Shown piece by piece: positions 8,302 to 17,488 of a stretch of DNA of 64,000 bases (the stretch's first letter is position 1; every line of letters starts with the position of its first letter). The DNA is taken from positions 62,001 through 126,000 of the forward strand of contig CAJTAT010000003.1 in the NCBI GenBank assembly GCA_910574475.1, given 5' to 3'. The stretch is from Clostridia bacterium (GTDB lineage: Bacteria; Bacillota; Clostridia; Lachnospirales; Lachnospiraceae). Below the pieces are notes generated by a model. It saw only the letters and a list, made by a program, of their open reading frames with translations, was not told where the DNA came from and made no database searches. Made by a program: the position numbers and the translations under genes.

Positions 8302-10542
8302 ATGAATCATAAGGCAGAATTGCTGGCTCCGGCCGGCTCTTATGAAAGTTTGATAGCTGCTATCCATGCAGGGGCAGATGCCGTCTATCTGGGAGGAAGC
8401 CGGTATGGAGCCAGAGCTTATGCAAATAATCTGGGAGAGGAAGAATTGTGCCGGGCCATAGAGTTTGCCCATGTGCATGGCCGAAAATTGTATCTGACTG
8501 TAAACACCCTTATGAAAGATAGGGAACTGGAAGAACTGGGGGATTATCTCTTACCCTACTATGAATGTGGCCTAGATGCAGTCATTGTACAGGATTTAGG
8601 CGTTTTTTCTTATATTCGTGACTGCTTTCCCGATCTGCCTATACATGCCAGTACACAAATGACAGTTCTTGGACCTGATGGAGCAGCTTTTTTGAAAAAA
8701 CTAGGGGCTGCCAGAGTGGTGACGGCCAGAGAGCTGTCCCTGGAAGAGATCCGCCAGATTCACAGGGAGGCTGATATTGAGATTGAGAGCTTTATTCATG
8801 GGGCCCTCTGCTATTGTTATTCTGGCCAATGTCTCTTTAGCAGTATGCTGGGAGGGCGAAGTGGAAATCGTGGACGCTGTGCCCAGCCATGTCGTCTGCC
8901 CTACCAATTAAAATATAAAGGTAACATAATAAACGGCAAAGAAGAGGCATACCTGCTCAGTCCAAAAGATATGTGTACCATTGAGCTGTTGCCAGAGATT
9001 TTGGAGGCGGGCGTCTATTCTCTGAAAATTGAAGGTAGGATGAAACGACCTGAGTATACAGCAGGTGTGGTGCGTATCTATCGAAAATATTTGGATGCAT
9101 ATTTAGAAAACGGGGCAGGAAGATACCAGGTATCAAGAGAAGATTATCAGGAACTACAGACCTTATATAATCGCGGAGGATTTTCACAGGGATATTACAA
9201 GATGCAGAATGGACGCAGTATGATTTCTCTGGTTCGTCCCAATCATTTTGAAAAAACTCATGCAAAGCAGGCGCTTTTGGAAAAGCAAACATACGATGCA
9301 TTGCTTAATCTCTTAAAAAAAGAATATATAGATACAGGGAAAAAAGAAAAAATTCATGGAATCTTTAAGGTTTCTACGAAATTTCCTACAAAATTTGTGG
9401 TACAATGTAGGGAAGCAAAAATTGTAGTAACTGGAGAACCAGCACAGATTCCTCAAAAGCAGCCCATGTCGAGAGAGGCTATCACGCGTCAGCTTCAAAA
9501 GACGGGTGAGACGCCTTTTACCTTTGACACACTGGAGATCAAACTGGAGGAGGAAGTATTTTTACCTGTCCAGCAGTTGAACAGGATGCGCAGAGAGGCT
9601 TTGGGCAAGCTAGTGGAGGAGTTGGCTGGCCAGGGGAAACGTAAACTTTCAGAAGAGTTTATGGTCCATAGCCCACTGTCCGAGAAGGCGCCTAAGGGAA
9701 AGAGGGCTAGGGATAAAAAATATTTTATACATGTACAGTTAGATCAACCAGAGTACCTTTGTGAAGTTTTAAAGTTTCCAGAAGTTTCTAAGGTCTACCT
9801 TACCAGTGAACAGACAGACTTTGAGAAGCTGGCTCACTATGTGGAGGACTGCCACAGAGCAGGAAAGGGCTGCGCATTAGTACTTCCAGCGATTTTTCGT
9901 CTGACTGCAAGAGCTTATTTTCTAGAACGCCTGGAGCTTTTGAAAAGTGTGAGCCTGGACGCAGTGGTTGTAAAAAATTTGGATGAGCTGGAATTTTTGC
10001 AAAAGTACCATTGGGAGGTTCCAATAATCCTGGATCATAACCTTTATACCTTCAACCGGGAATCTCTTGAGTTCTGGAAAAAATCAGGATATTCCAGACG
10101 GATTTTATATGATACGCTGCCCCTGGAGCTTAATGAGAGAGAGCTTCATGCAAGAGGGTGTACAGAAAGCGAAATGCTGGTGTATGGACATGTACCTTTT
10201 ATGGTAACGGCAGGATGCCTCCACCAGACCATGGGACGGTGTGACAGAAAGCAGGAAGCATGGATTTTGACAGATCGGTACCAAAAAGAGTTTCCGGTGA
10301 TTAATTACTGTAGATATTGTTATAATGTCATATATAATTGTGAGCCTCTTTCTCTTCTGGGAAGTAAAGAAGCGGTAGATGGGATTGGCCCCAATAGCCT
10401 GCGCCTTTGCTTTACGATGGAGAACAGGGAGCAGACATTTCAGACGCTTCGCAGGTTTGTGGAGATTTATTGTCACAATAAGCCCTTTGAGGGAATGGGT
10501 GAGAGCTTTACAAAAGGCCACTTAAAACGGGGAGTAGAATAA
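8302..10542 (+). CDS. U32 peptidase-family protein, RlhA/TrhP-like RNA hydroxylation factor
   Basis: The 746-aa product opens with the U32 signature HKAELLAPAGSYESL and carries the cysteine-bearing core HGALCYCYSGQC ... SGNRGRCAQPCR at about residues 167-200, plus further cysteines near 660-685. A DUF3656-like middle domain is present. Characterised relatives RlhA (23S rRNA C2501 hydroxylation) and TrhP (tRNA U34 hydroxylation) act in RNA modification using prephenate-derived chemistry and an Fe-S centre, so true peptidase activity is doubtful. ATG 8302 has AAGGAG just upstream; an in-frame ATG at 8212 would run through the hairpin and is rejected. Confidence 0.85.
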   Translation: MNHKAELLAPAGSYESLIAAIHAGADAVYLGGSRYGARAYANNLGEEELCRAIEFAHVHGRKLYLTVNTLMKDRELEELGDYLLPYYECGLDAVIVQDLGVFSYIRDCFPDLPIHASTQMTVLGPDGAAFLKKLGAARVVTARELSLEEIRQIHREADIEIESFIHGALCYCYSGQCLFSSMLGGRSGNRGRCAQPCRLPYQLKYKGNIINGKEEAYLLSPKDMCTIELLPEILEAGVYSLKIEGRMKRPEYTAGVVRIYRKYLDAYLENGAGRYQVSREDYQELQTLYNRGGFSQGYYKMQNGRSMISLVRPNHFEKTHAKQALLEKQTYDALLNLLKKEYIDTGKKEKIHGIFKVSTKFPTKFVVQCREAKIVVTGEPAQIPQKQPMSREAITRQLQKTGETPFTFDTLEIKLEEEVFLPVQQLNRMRREALGKLVEELAGQGKRKLSEEFMVHSPLSEKAPKGKRARDKKYFIHVQLDQPEYLCEVLKFPEVSKVYLTSEQTDFEKLAHYVEDCHRAGKGCALVLPAIFRLTARAYFLERLELLKSVSLDAVVVKNLDELEFLQKYHWEVPIILDHNLYTFNRESLEFWKKSGYSRRILYDTLPLELNERELHARGCTESEMLVYGHVPFMVTAGCLHQTMGRCDRKQEAWILTDRYQKEFPVINYCRYCYNVIYNCEPLSLLGSKEAVDGIGPNSLRLCFTMENREQTFQTLRRFVEIYCHNKPFEGMGESFTKGHLKRGVE

Positions 10543-10549
10543 TCAGCCT

Positions 10550-11944
10550 ATGACCAATCTAATTATAGAACTATCTAAATATGCATTTATTATTTTAATC
10601 GCTCTCTATACCTTCCTGTCCTTTTCTGTACTGAAAAAAAGGGATCAGGAGGAAATTGATCATGGGTGGCGGATGCAAAATTTTCTAACCTTTTTGATTC
10701 ATCTTCTTGCCTATGCAGTTATTTACTTAAAGACAGGACAGCTTAAATTCCTGGTGTTCTATCTTTTGCAGTTTGTCTTGCTGCAGGCGGTGTTAGTCCT
10801 GACCCGGGTGATCTATCCAATGATCAACCAATTAGTATTGAATAATATGTGCTTTCTGTTGGCTGTGGGCTTTATCATTCTCACAAGACTCAACTATGAC
10901 AAGGCAGTTCGCCAGTTCCAGATGGCTGCTATCTCTCTGATTTTTGCCATGGTGATTCCGGTTCTTGTCCGCAAATGTCTGTTTTTACAGAACATTCCCT
11001 GGATCTATGGTGGCGCAGGGCTGGTGATTCTGGCGGCAGTGGCAGTGTTCGGGGATACCACATCTGGGGCAAAGCTTTCTCTCAACATTGGACCAGTAGC
11101 TTTACAGCCATCAGAATTTATCAAGATTAGCTTTGTGTTTTTTGTGGCAGCCAGACTGGCGAAAAGTACTGTTTTTAAGGAAGTAGTTCTGACAACCATC
11201 CTGGCAGCTCTACACGTAATTGTTCTGGTACTGTCCAAGGATTTGGGTGGCGCCCTTCTTTTCTTTGTCACCTACCTTGTAATGCTGTATGTAGCTACCA
11301 GAAAGAAAATCTATTTTCTGGCGGGAATGGGGGCTGGGTGCCTGGCTGCCTATGTGGCCTATTTTTTGTTTTCCCACGTCCGCGTGCGGGTGCTGGCCTG
11401 GAGCAATCCCTTTAGTGTCATTGACAATGAGGGATATCAAATCACTCAGTCTCTGTTTGCCATCGGCACAGGCAGATGGTTTGGAATGGGACTCTGTCAG
11501 GGGAGTCCAAACAAAATTCCTGTGGTGGATCAAGATTTTGCATTTTCCGCCATTGCAGAGGAATTGGGTGGGATCTTTGCCATTTGTCTGATACTTATCT
11601 GTATGAGTTGCTTTATCATGTTTGTGAATATTGCCATGCAGATCAAAAATAATTTTTATAAATACACAGCCCTGGGGCTGGGAACGATGTATGGGTTTCA
11701 GGTATTTTTGACCATCGGGGGCGCGGTGAAATTTATCCCCTCCACAGGTGTCACCCTTCCTCTTATCAGCTATGGGGGAAGTTCCCTGGTATCCACTATC
11801 GCTATGTTTGCCATTATTCAGGGCATGTATCTTTTGAAGGAAGACGAGGAGTTAAAGATTGAAAAAGAGCGAAGAGCCAAGAAAGCAAAACTCGCAAAAG
11901 CAAGATCTAAAAAAATCAAAACCGAAAAAGAAAAGCCAGAATAG
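10550..11944 (+). CDS. FtsW/RodA/SpoVE family peptidoglycan polymerase (SEDS)
   Basis: A polytopic membrane protein of 464 aa with about ten to twelve hydrophobic segments and the SEDS hallmarks: GDTTSGAKLSLNIGPVALQPSEF near residue 165, SKDLGGALLF, and the C-terminal LPLISYGGSSLVS. SEDS proteins polymerise lipid II glycan strands with a cognate class B PBP, and the PBP gene overlaps its 3' end by 86 bp. The C-terminal tail is strongly basic. Whether it serves division, elongation or sporulation is not decidable here; the ZapA-like neighbour favours division. Confidence 0.9.
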   Translation: MTNLIIELSKYAFIILIALYTFLSFSVLKKRDQEEIDHGWRMQNFLTFLIHLLAYAVIYLKTGQLKFLVFYLLQFVLLQAVLVLTRVIYPMINQLVLNNMCFLLAVGFIILTRLNYDKAVRQFQMAAISLIFAMVIPVLVRKCLFLQNIPWIYGGAGLVILAAVAVFGDTTSGAKLSLNIGPVALQPSEFIKISFVFFVAARLAKSTVFKEVVLTTILAALHVIVLVLSKDLGGALLFFVTYLVMLYVATRKKIYFLAGMGAGCLAAYVAYFLFSHVRVRVLAWSNPFSVIDNEGYQITQSLFAIGTGRWFGMGLCQGSPNKIPVVDQDFAFSAIAEELGGIFAICLILICMSCFIMFVNIAMQIKNNFYKYTALGLGTMYGFQVFLTIGGAVKFIPSTGVTLPLISYGGSSLVSTIAMFAIIQGMYLLKEDEELKIEKERRAKKAKLAKARSKKIKTEKEKPE

Positions 11945-13358
11945 AAGAAATCCACAAAATCATGAACTGGCTGTGGTGACATATCTATTTGTAGGATTAT
12001 TTACTCTGCTGATCGGGTATTTCATTTATTTTAATGCGGTGCTAAGCCCGGATGTAATCAATAATCCCTACAATTCCAGACAAGATACGTTTGCAGACAG
12101 AATCGTACGAGGCAATATTCTGGCTTCAGACGGCACAGTGCTGGCAAGGACAGATATAAATTCAGACGGCACAGAGACGCGAAGTTATCCTTTTGACAAT
12201 ATGTTTGCTCATGTGGTGGGCTACTCTACAAGGGGAAAGACAGGCATTGAGTCTCTGGCAAATTTTAATCTTTTGACTTCCAATGCATTTATTGGAGAAC
12301 GGATAGTTAATGAGATTAAGGAAGAAAAAAATTTGGGGGACAACGTGACGACAACCCTGGATGTGGACCTTCAACGGACTGCTTATGATGCTTTGAGTGG
12401 TCAAAAGGGAGCTGTGGTAGTTCTGGAAGTAAAGACTGGAAAGATCCTTGCTATGGTCTCCCGGCCGGACTTCAATCCCAATCGAATCAACGAAGACTGG
12501 GAAGCTCTAAATTCTGAGACAGATAGTGACAGTGTCCTCTATAACCGGGCTTCTCAGGGGCAATATGCACCAGGTTCTACCTTCAAAATTATTACCTTGT
12601 TGGAATATATACGGGAAAATTCCAATTATGAGGACTTTGACTTTGACTGTAAGGGAAGTCTGACAGAGGGGAACTACACTATTAATTGTTATGGAAAGAC
12701 GGTGCACGGACAGGAGGATTTGAAAAAATCCTTTGCAAAGTCCTGCAATGGCGCTTTTGCTTCTATTGGTCTCTCTCTGGATACGACAAAATTTAATGAG
12801 ACTTGCCAGCAGCTTCTCTTTAATACAGAGCTTCCTTTTTCCATTCCTTATTCTAAGAGTTCCTTTACTCTAAATGAGAGTACGGTACCTGCAGAACGGA
12901 TGATGACAGGTATCGGTCAGGGGGAAACTCTTGTGTCCCCTCTTCATATGGCTATGATTGTGAGTAGTATTGCAAATGAGGGGCTATTGATGGAGCCCTA
13001 CTTGCTTGAACATGTGGAGAGCTATACAGGAGAAAACATCAAGACTTTTACGCCTTCCGTCTATGGGAATCTGATGACTGAGGAGGAAGCTTCTATCCTG
13101 ACGGAATATATGGAGGAGGTCGTGGAAAGCGGTACAGGGCGAAAATTAAATGATTTGGGCTTTTTGGTTGCAGGAAAGACAGGTACAGCAGAGTATTCCA
13201 GCGATAAAAGCAAAAGCCATGCCTGGTTTGCAGGTTTTTCCAACACAGGAGAGGAGGATATTGCAGTCTGTGTGCTGGTGGAGGAAGTCGGCTCAGGGAG
13301 TGAGTATGCCGTTCCCATTGCCAGAAAAGTTTTTGCAGCCTGGGATGCGAAAAGGTAA
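11859..13358 (+). CDS. Class B penicillin-binding protein (transpeptidase), PbpA-like
   Basis: A basic cytoplasmic tail and one N-terminal transmembrane helix (about residues 38-60) precede a short dimerisation-type region and a transpeptidase domain with the three active-site motifs: APGSTFK (Ser nucleophile, SxxK), SCN in KSCNGAF, and KTGTAEY. It crosslinks the glycan made by the overlapping SEDS gene. The start is TTG 11859 with GAGGAG about 8 nt upstream, inside the SEDS coding region; no later start would keep the whole basic tail. At 499 aa it resembles short PbpA-type enzymes rather than large FtsI/SpoVD proteins. Confidence 0.9.
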   Translation: MKKSEEPRKQNSQKQDLKKSKPKKKSQNRRNPQNHELAVVTYLFVGLFTLLIGYFIYFNAVLSPDVINNPYNSRQDTFADRIVRGNILASDGTVLARTDINSDGTETRSYPFDNMFAHVVGYSTRGKTGIESLANFNLLTSNAFIGERIVNEIKEEKNLGDNVTTTLDVDLQRTAYDALSGQKGAVVVLEVKTGKILAMVSRPDFNPNRINEDWEALNSETDSDSVLYNRASQGQYAPGSTFKIITLLEYIRENSNYEDFDFDCKGSLTEGNYTINCYGKTVHGQEDLKKSFAKSCNGAFASIGLSLDTTKFNETCQQLLFNTELPFSIPYSKSSFTLNESTVPAERMMTGIGQGETLVSPLHMAMIVSSIANEGLLMEPYLLEHVESYTGENIKTFTPSVYGNLMTEEEASILTEYMEEVVESGTGRKLNDLGFLVAGKTGTAEYSSDKSKSHAWFAGFSNTGEEDIAVCVLVEEVGSGSEYAVPIARKVFAAWDAKR

Positions 13359-13362
13359 GGGC

Positions 13363-13391
13363 TTGTCAAACATATAAAAAAGAGTTATACT
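13363..13391 (+). promoter_or_regulatory. Promoter of the Nudix gene
   Basis: TTGTCA (13363-13368) and TATACT (13386-13391) are 17 bp apart, 42 bp before the start codon. Confidence 0.55.
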
Positions 13392-13433
13392 AGATTCAGT
13401 CTATCAGACACACCAGGACAGGGAGGTTTTGCA

Positions 13434-13886
13434 ATGATTGAGGCAACCAGTTGTGGCGGTGTGGTAATATTTCGGGGTAAGATTCTCCTCCTGTATAAGA
13501 ATTATAAGAACAGGTATGAGGGATGGGTATTGCCCAAAGGAACTGTAGAGCCGGGAGAAGAATTCAAAGATACGGCAATGAGAGAGGTACGTGAGGAAAC
13601 GGGCGTAGAAGCTTCCATTATCAAGTATATCGGGAAAAGCCAATATTCTTTTACAGTACCAGAGGATACAGTGGAGAAAGACGTCCACTGGTACCTCATG
13701 ATGGCAGATAACTATTACAGTAAACCACAGCGTGAGGAGTATTTTGTCGATTCAGGGTATTATAAATACCATGAAGCGTACCACCTGTTAAAATTTGCAA
13801 ATGAAAAGCAGATTTTGGAACGGGCATACAATGAATATCTGGATTTAAAAAAAAGCAATCTCTGGGGAAATAAGAAATATTTCTGA
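13434..13886 (+). CDS. Nudix hydrolase
   Basis: This 150-aa protein carries a complete Nudix box, GTVEPGEEF followed by REVREETGVE (about residues 35-58), which binds Mg2+ and cleaves nucleoside diphosphate-X substrates. The N-terminal TSCGGVVIF and LPKGTVEPGE resemble diadenosine-polyphosphate hydrolases of the MutT/Ap4A type, but the substrate cannot be fixed from sequence. A good GGGAGG Shine-Dalgarno supports ATG 13434. Confidence 0.85.
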   Translation: MIEATSCGGVVIFRGKILLLYKNYKNRYEGWVLPKGTVEPGEEFKDTAMREVREETGVEASIIKYIGKSQYSFTVPEDTVEKDVHWYLMMADNYYSKPQREEYFVDSGYYKYHEAYHLLKFANEKQILERAYNEYLDLKKSNLWGNKKYF

Positions 13887-13923
13887 CAGATACAGACTGG
13901 TGTAACAAGCGCAGTGAAAAAGG

Positions 13924-13956
13924 GAGGCTGTTGTGAGAGCACAACAGTCTCTTTCC
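13924..13956 (+). terminator. Terminator after the Nudix gene
   Basis: GAGGCTGTTGTG (13924-13935) pairs with CACAACAGTCTC (13940-13951) across a 4-nt loop, then TTTCCT. The T tract is short, so termination may be partial. Confidence 0.6.
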
Positions 13957-13979
13957 TCTATCAGGAGGGGGACACGTTT

Positions 13980-14303
13980 ATGAGATGGGCACAGAATCTT
14001 TATCTCAGTGAAAAAACAGAAAAGAAAAAGGATAAGATTATAAGGAAGGCAAACAGAGGCGCAGGCATGGTAAGCATTTATTTTATCGCACTGGCATCCA
14101 ACAGTCAGAACTTGTTTGATATTTTTCATGCTGCCCATTTAAAGGAGACAGCCTTTTACAGACAGAACCCTTATGTGGTGGGAATTGCGTCTGGGTATGA
14201 GGAGGCCCTCTGGATGCTGCAAAAAATGATTGAAGATATCTATCGGGAGACGGGTGCTTTTCGGGTAAGAGAGTATTTTGGGGAGATGGAACAGGAGAAA
14301 TAG
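13980..14303 (+). CDS. Conserved hypothetical protein
   Basis: The product is 107 aa. It is basic near the N-terminus (SEKTEKKKDKIIRKANRGAG) with a central hydrophobic stretch (MVSIYFIALASN) and an amphipathic C-terminal half. No known domain was recognised. ATG 13980 is supported by AGGAGGGGG about 10 nt upstream; a longer reading from 13914 would cross the terminator hairpin. It abuts the DUF2953 gene with no gap, so the two are probably translated together and may share a sporulation context. Confidence 0.6.
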   Translation: MRWAQNLYLSEKTEKKKDKIIRKANRGAGMVSIYFIALASNSQNLFDIFHAAHLKETAFYRQNPYVVGIASGYEEALWMLQKMIEDIYRETGAFRVREYFGEMEQEK

Positions 14304-15296
14304 ATGTTGCAGGTGTTTTTTCTTATTTTGACTATTTTGAAAATAATAGGAATTATCCTGGCAGTGGTACTGTCCATTCTTTTTCTTGTTCTGTTGCTGC
14401 TTCTCTTTGTTCCTATTCGCTACCAGGCTTATGTAAGTAAGAGGGAGACGTTTCAGGCAAAGGGTAAAATCACCTGGCTACTTCGCCTTCTATGTGTTCC
14501 TGTGGTATTTCAAAATGGAAAGCTTTCTGTAAAGATTCAAGTCTTTGGTATTACTATAAAAAAAGTGACAGGAGAAGAAAAAGATACTACTGGTAGAAAA
14601 GAAGAAGTCCAGAGAGCACAGGAGCGTCCAGTATCAAAAGCGAAAGATAGGGAAATAGAAGAGGCTGATACCTGGACGGAGGAGAAAGTACCAGCGCGGG
14701 AGGAGAGGACGCAGGAGGAAAAGTTACAGGATAAGACAGAAGATGAGGCACAGAAAGAATTTGTTCCAGAAGATGAAACAGAGAAAGGACAGGGAAAGAC
14801 TGGGAAAATCAAAAGTTTCTTTTTAAAAATTATTTCAAGGATTAAGTCTTTGTGGAACAGGCTTTTGAATATCCTGAAAAAAATAAGAAATCTAAAATAT
14901 ACATTCCAAAAATTTTGTGTTAAAATAAAACGTATTAGAAAGAAAATCCAGGATGTAAAAGATTTTATAACAGACGAGCGAACTCTTGCGGCTGTTCGTA
15001 TGTGTCTGGGACAGCTACAAGTGCTTTTGAAGAGTATCTTGCCCAAAAAAGTCAGGGGAGAATTACATTTTGGCACAAAAGATCCAGCTCTTACAGGACA
15101 GATTTTGGGAGGAATCAGTATATTCTATCCTATATTTATGGATAATGTTAAGGTGATTCCTGATTTCGAACAGAGTTGCCTGGATGGAGAACTTTTCATA
15201 AAGGGAAAACTACGACTGGTAACTGCCGCCCGGATTGCCTGGAAGCTTTGGCGGGATAAAAATATCCGCTATGTCTACCGAAAAGTTAGCCGGTAG
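14304..15296 (+). CDS. DUF2953 domain-containing sporulation-associated protein (YtfI-like)
   Basis: An N-terminal transmembrane helix (residues 5-38, very Leu/Ile/Val rich) leads into PIRYQAYV. A long charged Glu/Lys-rich linker (about 85-175) follows, then a C-terminal segment with LHFGTKDPALTGQILGGIS typical of DUF2953. In B. subtilis the DUF2953 gene ytfI lies just upstream of gerW (ytfJ), and the same order is seen here. It is probably membrane-anchored. Its biochemical role is unknown. Confidence 0.8.
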   Translation: MLQVFFLILTILKIIGIILAVVLSILFLVLLLLLFVPIRYQAYVSKRETFQAKGKITWLLRLLCVPVVFQNGKLSVKIQVFGITIKKVTGEEKDTTGRKEEVQRAQERPVSKAKDREIEEADTWTEEKVPAREERTQEEKLQDKTEDEAQKEFVPEDETEKGQGKTGKIKSFFLKIISRIKSLWNRLLNILKKIRNLKYTFQKFCVKIKRIRKKIQDVKDFITDERTLAAVRMCLGQLQVLLKSILPKKVRGELHFGTKDPALTGQILGGISIFYPIFMDNVKVIPDFEQSCLDGELFIKGKLRLVTAARIAWKLWRDKNIRYVYRKVSR

Positions 15297-15348
15297 AACT
15301 GAAGTGGAACTTATAAAACAGCAAAGTTATAATTAGGAGGTTTGTCAG

Positions 15349-15756
15349 ATGAACAATAATTTTGACACCACAGTAGAATCCCTGTTCAAGGGAATGGACA
15401 ATTTTATTTCAACAAAAACAGTAGTTGGGGATGCAGTTACCATAGGTGACACCATTATTCTCCCCCTTGTGGATGTGTCCTTTGGCGTGGGTGCAGGAGC
15501 TTTTGCGGGAGATAAAAAACAAAATGCAGGAGGCGGTATGGGAGCCAAAATTTCTCCCAGTGCTATTCTTGTAATTTCTAATGGGGTGACGAAACTGGTA
15601 AATGTAAAGAACCAGGATACTGTGACTAAGATTCTGGATATGGTACCTGACTTTGTAAACAAATTCACAAGTGGAAAGAAAGAGGAAAGTCCAGTAGCTA
15701 ATGCTATTCAGGAAGCAGTGGATGTAATAGAAAAAGAAGAGAAAGAAGAAAATTAG
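15349..15756 (+). CDS. gerW: GerW family sporulation protein (YtfJ)
   Basis: The 135-aa protein has the GerW core: the TVVGDAVTIGDTIILPLVDV region followed by a Gly-rich loop (GAGAFAGDKKQNAGGGMGAK) and SPSAILVISNG. In B. subtilis GerW is needed for normal L-alanine-triggered spore germination. An AGGAGG Shine-Dalgarno sits about 9 nt before ATG 15349. It is downstream of its usual partner DUF2953 gene. The C-terminal 25 residues are highly acidic. Confidence 0.92.
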   Translation: MNNNFDTTVESLFKGMDNFISTKTVVGDAVTIGDTIILPLVDVSFGVGAGAFAGDKKQNAGGGMGAKISPSAILVISNGVTKLVNVKNQDTVTKILDMVPDFVNKFTSGKKEESPVANAIQEAVDVIEKEEKEEN

Positions 15757-15818
15757 TATCCCAGACTCTTGTCATTGCATATAATATTGGTGAGAATCTA
15801 TTTATGCTGGGAGCCGTT

Positions 15819-15980
15819 ATGAAACAATTGCTGGGATTTGTCATGTTCTGGATCGGAGTTGGGATACTGACTACCTTCTTTATGCCCGTACAGGGGTGGT
15901 TCGTGCGGGCCTTGGCAGCCTTTTCACTGATATTAATTGGATATAACTTATTTTCCTCAGACGGAAAATGCGGAAAGTAA
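15819..15980 (+). CDS. Small two-helix membrane protein
   Basis: This 53-aa reading frame (MKQLLGFVMFWIGVGILTTF ... SSDGKCGK) has two hydrophobic segments separated by PVQGWFVR. GGGAG sits 5 nt before ATG 15819; ATG 15804 would add five residues. It lies just after gerW on the same strand. No family was recognised. The clean hydrophobic pattern, Shine-Dalgarno and position support a real gene. Confidence 0.6.
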   Translation: MKQLLGFVMFWIGVGILTTFFMPVQGWFVRALAAFSLILIGYNLFSSDGKCGK

Positions 15981-16109
15981 GGATGATATTTTTAATATTT
16001 CATTAATATTTGTAACAAACTCTTTCTTTTTTTGTAAAATTATTGTAAAATAAGAAAGATACCGTAAGATAGTAGGGTATTGAATCGTACAAAAGCTGAG
16101 AGGTTTGTG

Positions 16110-16994
16110 ATGTCTGTTACAACATTGAAACGTATTGCGCTAGTTGCAATGATTCTAAATTATATTGGGGCATTTATACCAGGAACCCCCATCTGGCTTC
16201 AATGGCTGGGGTGCCTGGCAGCTCCCGTATTCTTTTACTGCGTTGCCTGGGGTGTGGATAAAACTCATAATAAGAGGTTCTATTTCCAGCGCCTGTATCT
16301 GTGCAGTATTCTCATGTCACTGGTAAATTTGATTCTTTCCATTGTGGTGCAGAAGACAAGTCTTGCGACTACTGTCACCAGCAATATTTTTTCTACACTA
16401 TTTGCATGTATCTTTTTCATACAAATAGTAGAGTATGGACGAAAACATCCCAGGAAAAGAAATCGTTTGTGGCTTACCTATGCTTTCTGGCAGATTACCT
16501 TTGCTATTCTATGGGCCCTGCTATATGAAGTCGTGGGAGTTCCCTATGCTTTTTTAAAGCTGGCTTCAGCAGTGAGTGGAAGTGTTCTGACCTGTGAGGG
16601 AGGTCTCTTATATGTGCTGATGGGGGCTATTTTCTATTATACAAAGGAAGATAAAAGAACCCTGGCCATTTCCTACTTTATTCTCTGTCTTGTATTTTTT
16701 CTGAATTCTGCGTTTGGCCTCTGGGGACGCCTTTTTATGCTTCTTGGTGGGGATCTCCTGGTAGCTTTCATGGAGATTATTACGGGGCTTGTGCTTTGGG
16801 GGGCTTCGTTCCGACCGCTATTTGATATCACCCATATGCTGAATAATGATTTTCAGTGGATGATTCTGGCCGCTCTGCCTTTGATTTTATGCTGTAATGG
16901 AGAACGTGGGAGAGGGAAGAAGTATTTTTATTATGTTTTTTATCCAGCCCATATCTATGTTTTATGGTTTCTTGGATCTGTCATTTTAAGATGA
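16110..16994 (+). CDS. TraX family membrane protein (putative acyltransferase)
   Basis: A polytopic protein of about 295 aa that opens with TTLKRIALVAMILNYIGAFI and continues through eight or so hydrophobic segments, ending in FYYVFYPAHIYVLWFLGS. TraX of the F plasmid acetylates pilin; chromosomal homologues in gut Firmicutes resemble membrane acyltransferases of unknown substrate. ATG 16110 with GAGAGG upstream is preferred over TTG 16080. It is followed by a bidirectional terminator facing rpmB. No conjugation genes are nearby, so a plasmid role is unlikely. Confidence 0.8.
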   Translation: MSVTTLKRIALVAMILNYIGAFIPGTPIWLQWLGCLAAPVFFYCVAWGVDKTHNKRFYFQRLYLCSILMSLVNLILSIVVQKTSLATTVTSNIFSTLFACIFFIQIVEYGRKHPRKRNRLWLTYAFWQITFAILWALLYEVVGVPYAFLKLASAVSGSVLTCEGGLLYVLMGAIFYYTKEDKRTLAISYFILCLVFFLNSAFGLWGRLFMLLGGDLLVAFMEIITGLVLWGASFRPLFDITHMLNNDFQWMILAALPLILCCNGERGRGKKYFYYVFYPAHIYVLWFLGSVILR

Positions 16995-17030
16995 TCCTCT
17001 TGTATCACAGATATGTTATTTTATGCACGA

Positions 17031-17066
17031 AAAAAGAAGCTGTCCAGATTTCACAGCTTCTTTTAT
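17031..17066. terminator. Bidirectional terminator between traX-like gene and rpmB
   Basis: GAAGCTGT (17036-17043) pairs with ACAGCTTC (17053-17060). TTTT follows on the plus strand and the upstream A run gives a T run on the minus strand. Confidence 0.8.
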
Positions 17067-17076
17067 AATTCCGTTC

Positions 17077-17262
17077 TTAAGCTCTCTCTACTTTGCCAGA
17101 TCTCAGACAGGATGTACATACATACATCTTTCTAGCAGCTCCGTTTACTTTCACTCTTACGGATTTGACATTGGATCTCCACATTTTATTGGAACGTCTA
17201 TGTGAATGACTTACAGCATTTCCAAAATGAGCGCCTTTTTCACAGATTGCACACTTAGCCAT
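17077..17262 (-). CDS. rpmB: 50S ribosomal protein L28
   Basis: The 61-aa sequence matches bacterial L28: MAKCAICEKGAHFGNAVSHSH, then RRSNKMWRSNV, ending CTSCLRSGKVERA. The CxxC pairs (CAIC and CTSC) form the zinc ribbon found in the C+ form of the protein. AAGGAGGTG precedes the start. It is divergent from asp23 exactly as rpmB and yloU are in B. subtilis. Confidence 0.97.
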   Translation of the reverse strand: MAKCAICEKGAHFGNAVSHSHRRSNKMWRSNVKSVRVKVNGAARKMYVCTSCLRSGKVERA

Positions 17263-17316
17263 CCTAGCACCTCCTTAACCTTTCGTAGGCCCTTTTTCTA
17301 GCCCGCAACAAGGATT

Positions 17317-17345
17317 ATTCTAGCAGAAAGTACTATATTTTGCAA
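17317..17345 (-). promoter_or_regulatory. rpmB promoter
   Basis: On the minus strand TTGCAA (17345-17340) and TAGAAT (17322-17317) are 17 bp apart, giving a leader of about 50 nt before rpmB. Confidence 0.55.
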
Positions 17346-17404
17346 GAGTTAATTTGAAATTATTGCAATTTTTTGAGAAACGGGGCAAAATATGAAAAAG
17401 TACT

Positions 17405-17432
17405 TTGATTTTTTTTCGAATCGGGTTATAAT
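17405..17432 (+). promoter_or_regulatory. asp23-fakA-recG promoter
   Basis: TTGATT (17405-17410) and a perfect TATAAT (17427-17432) are 16 bp apart, 56 bp before ATG 17489. Confidence 0.55.
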
Positions 17433-17488
17433 GAATCCATCATAGAATGGAAAGGTATGTATTAAAATAAGAGCGGAGGTAATCATAT

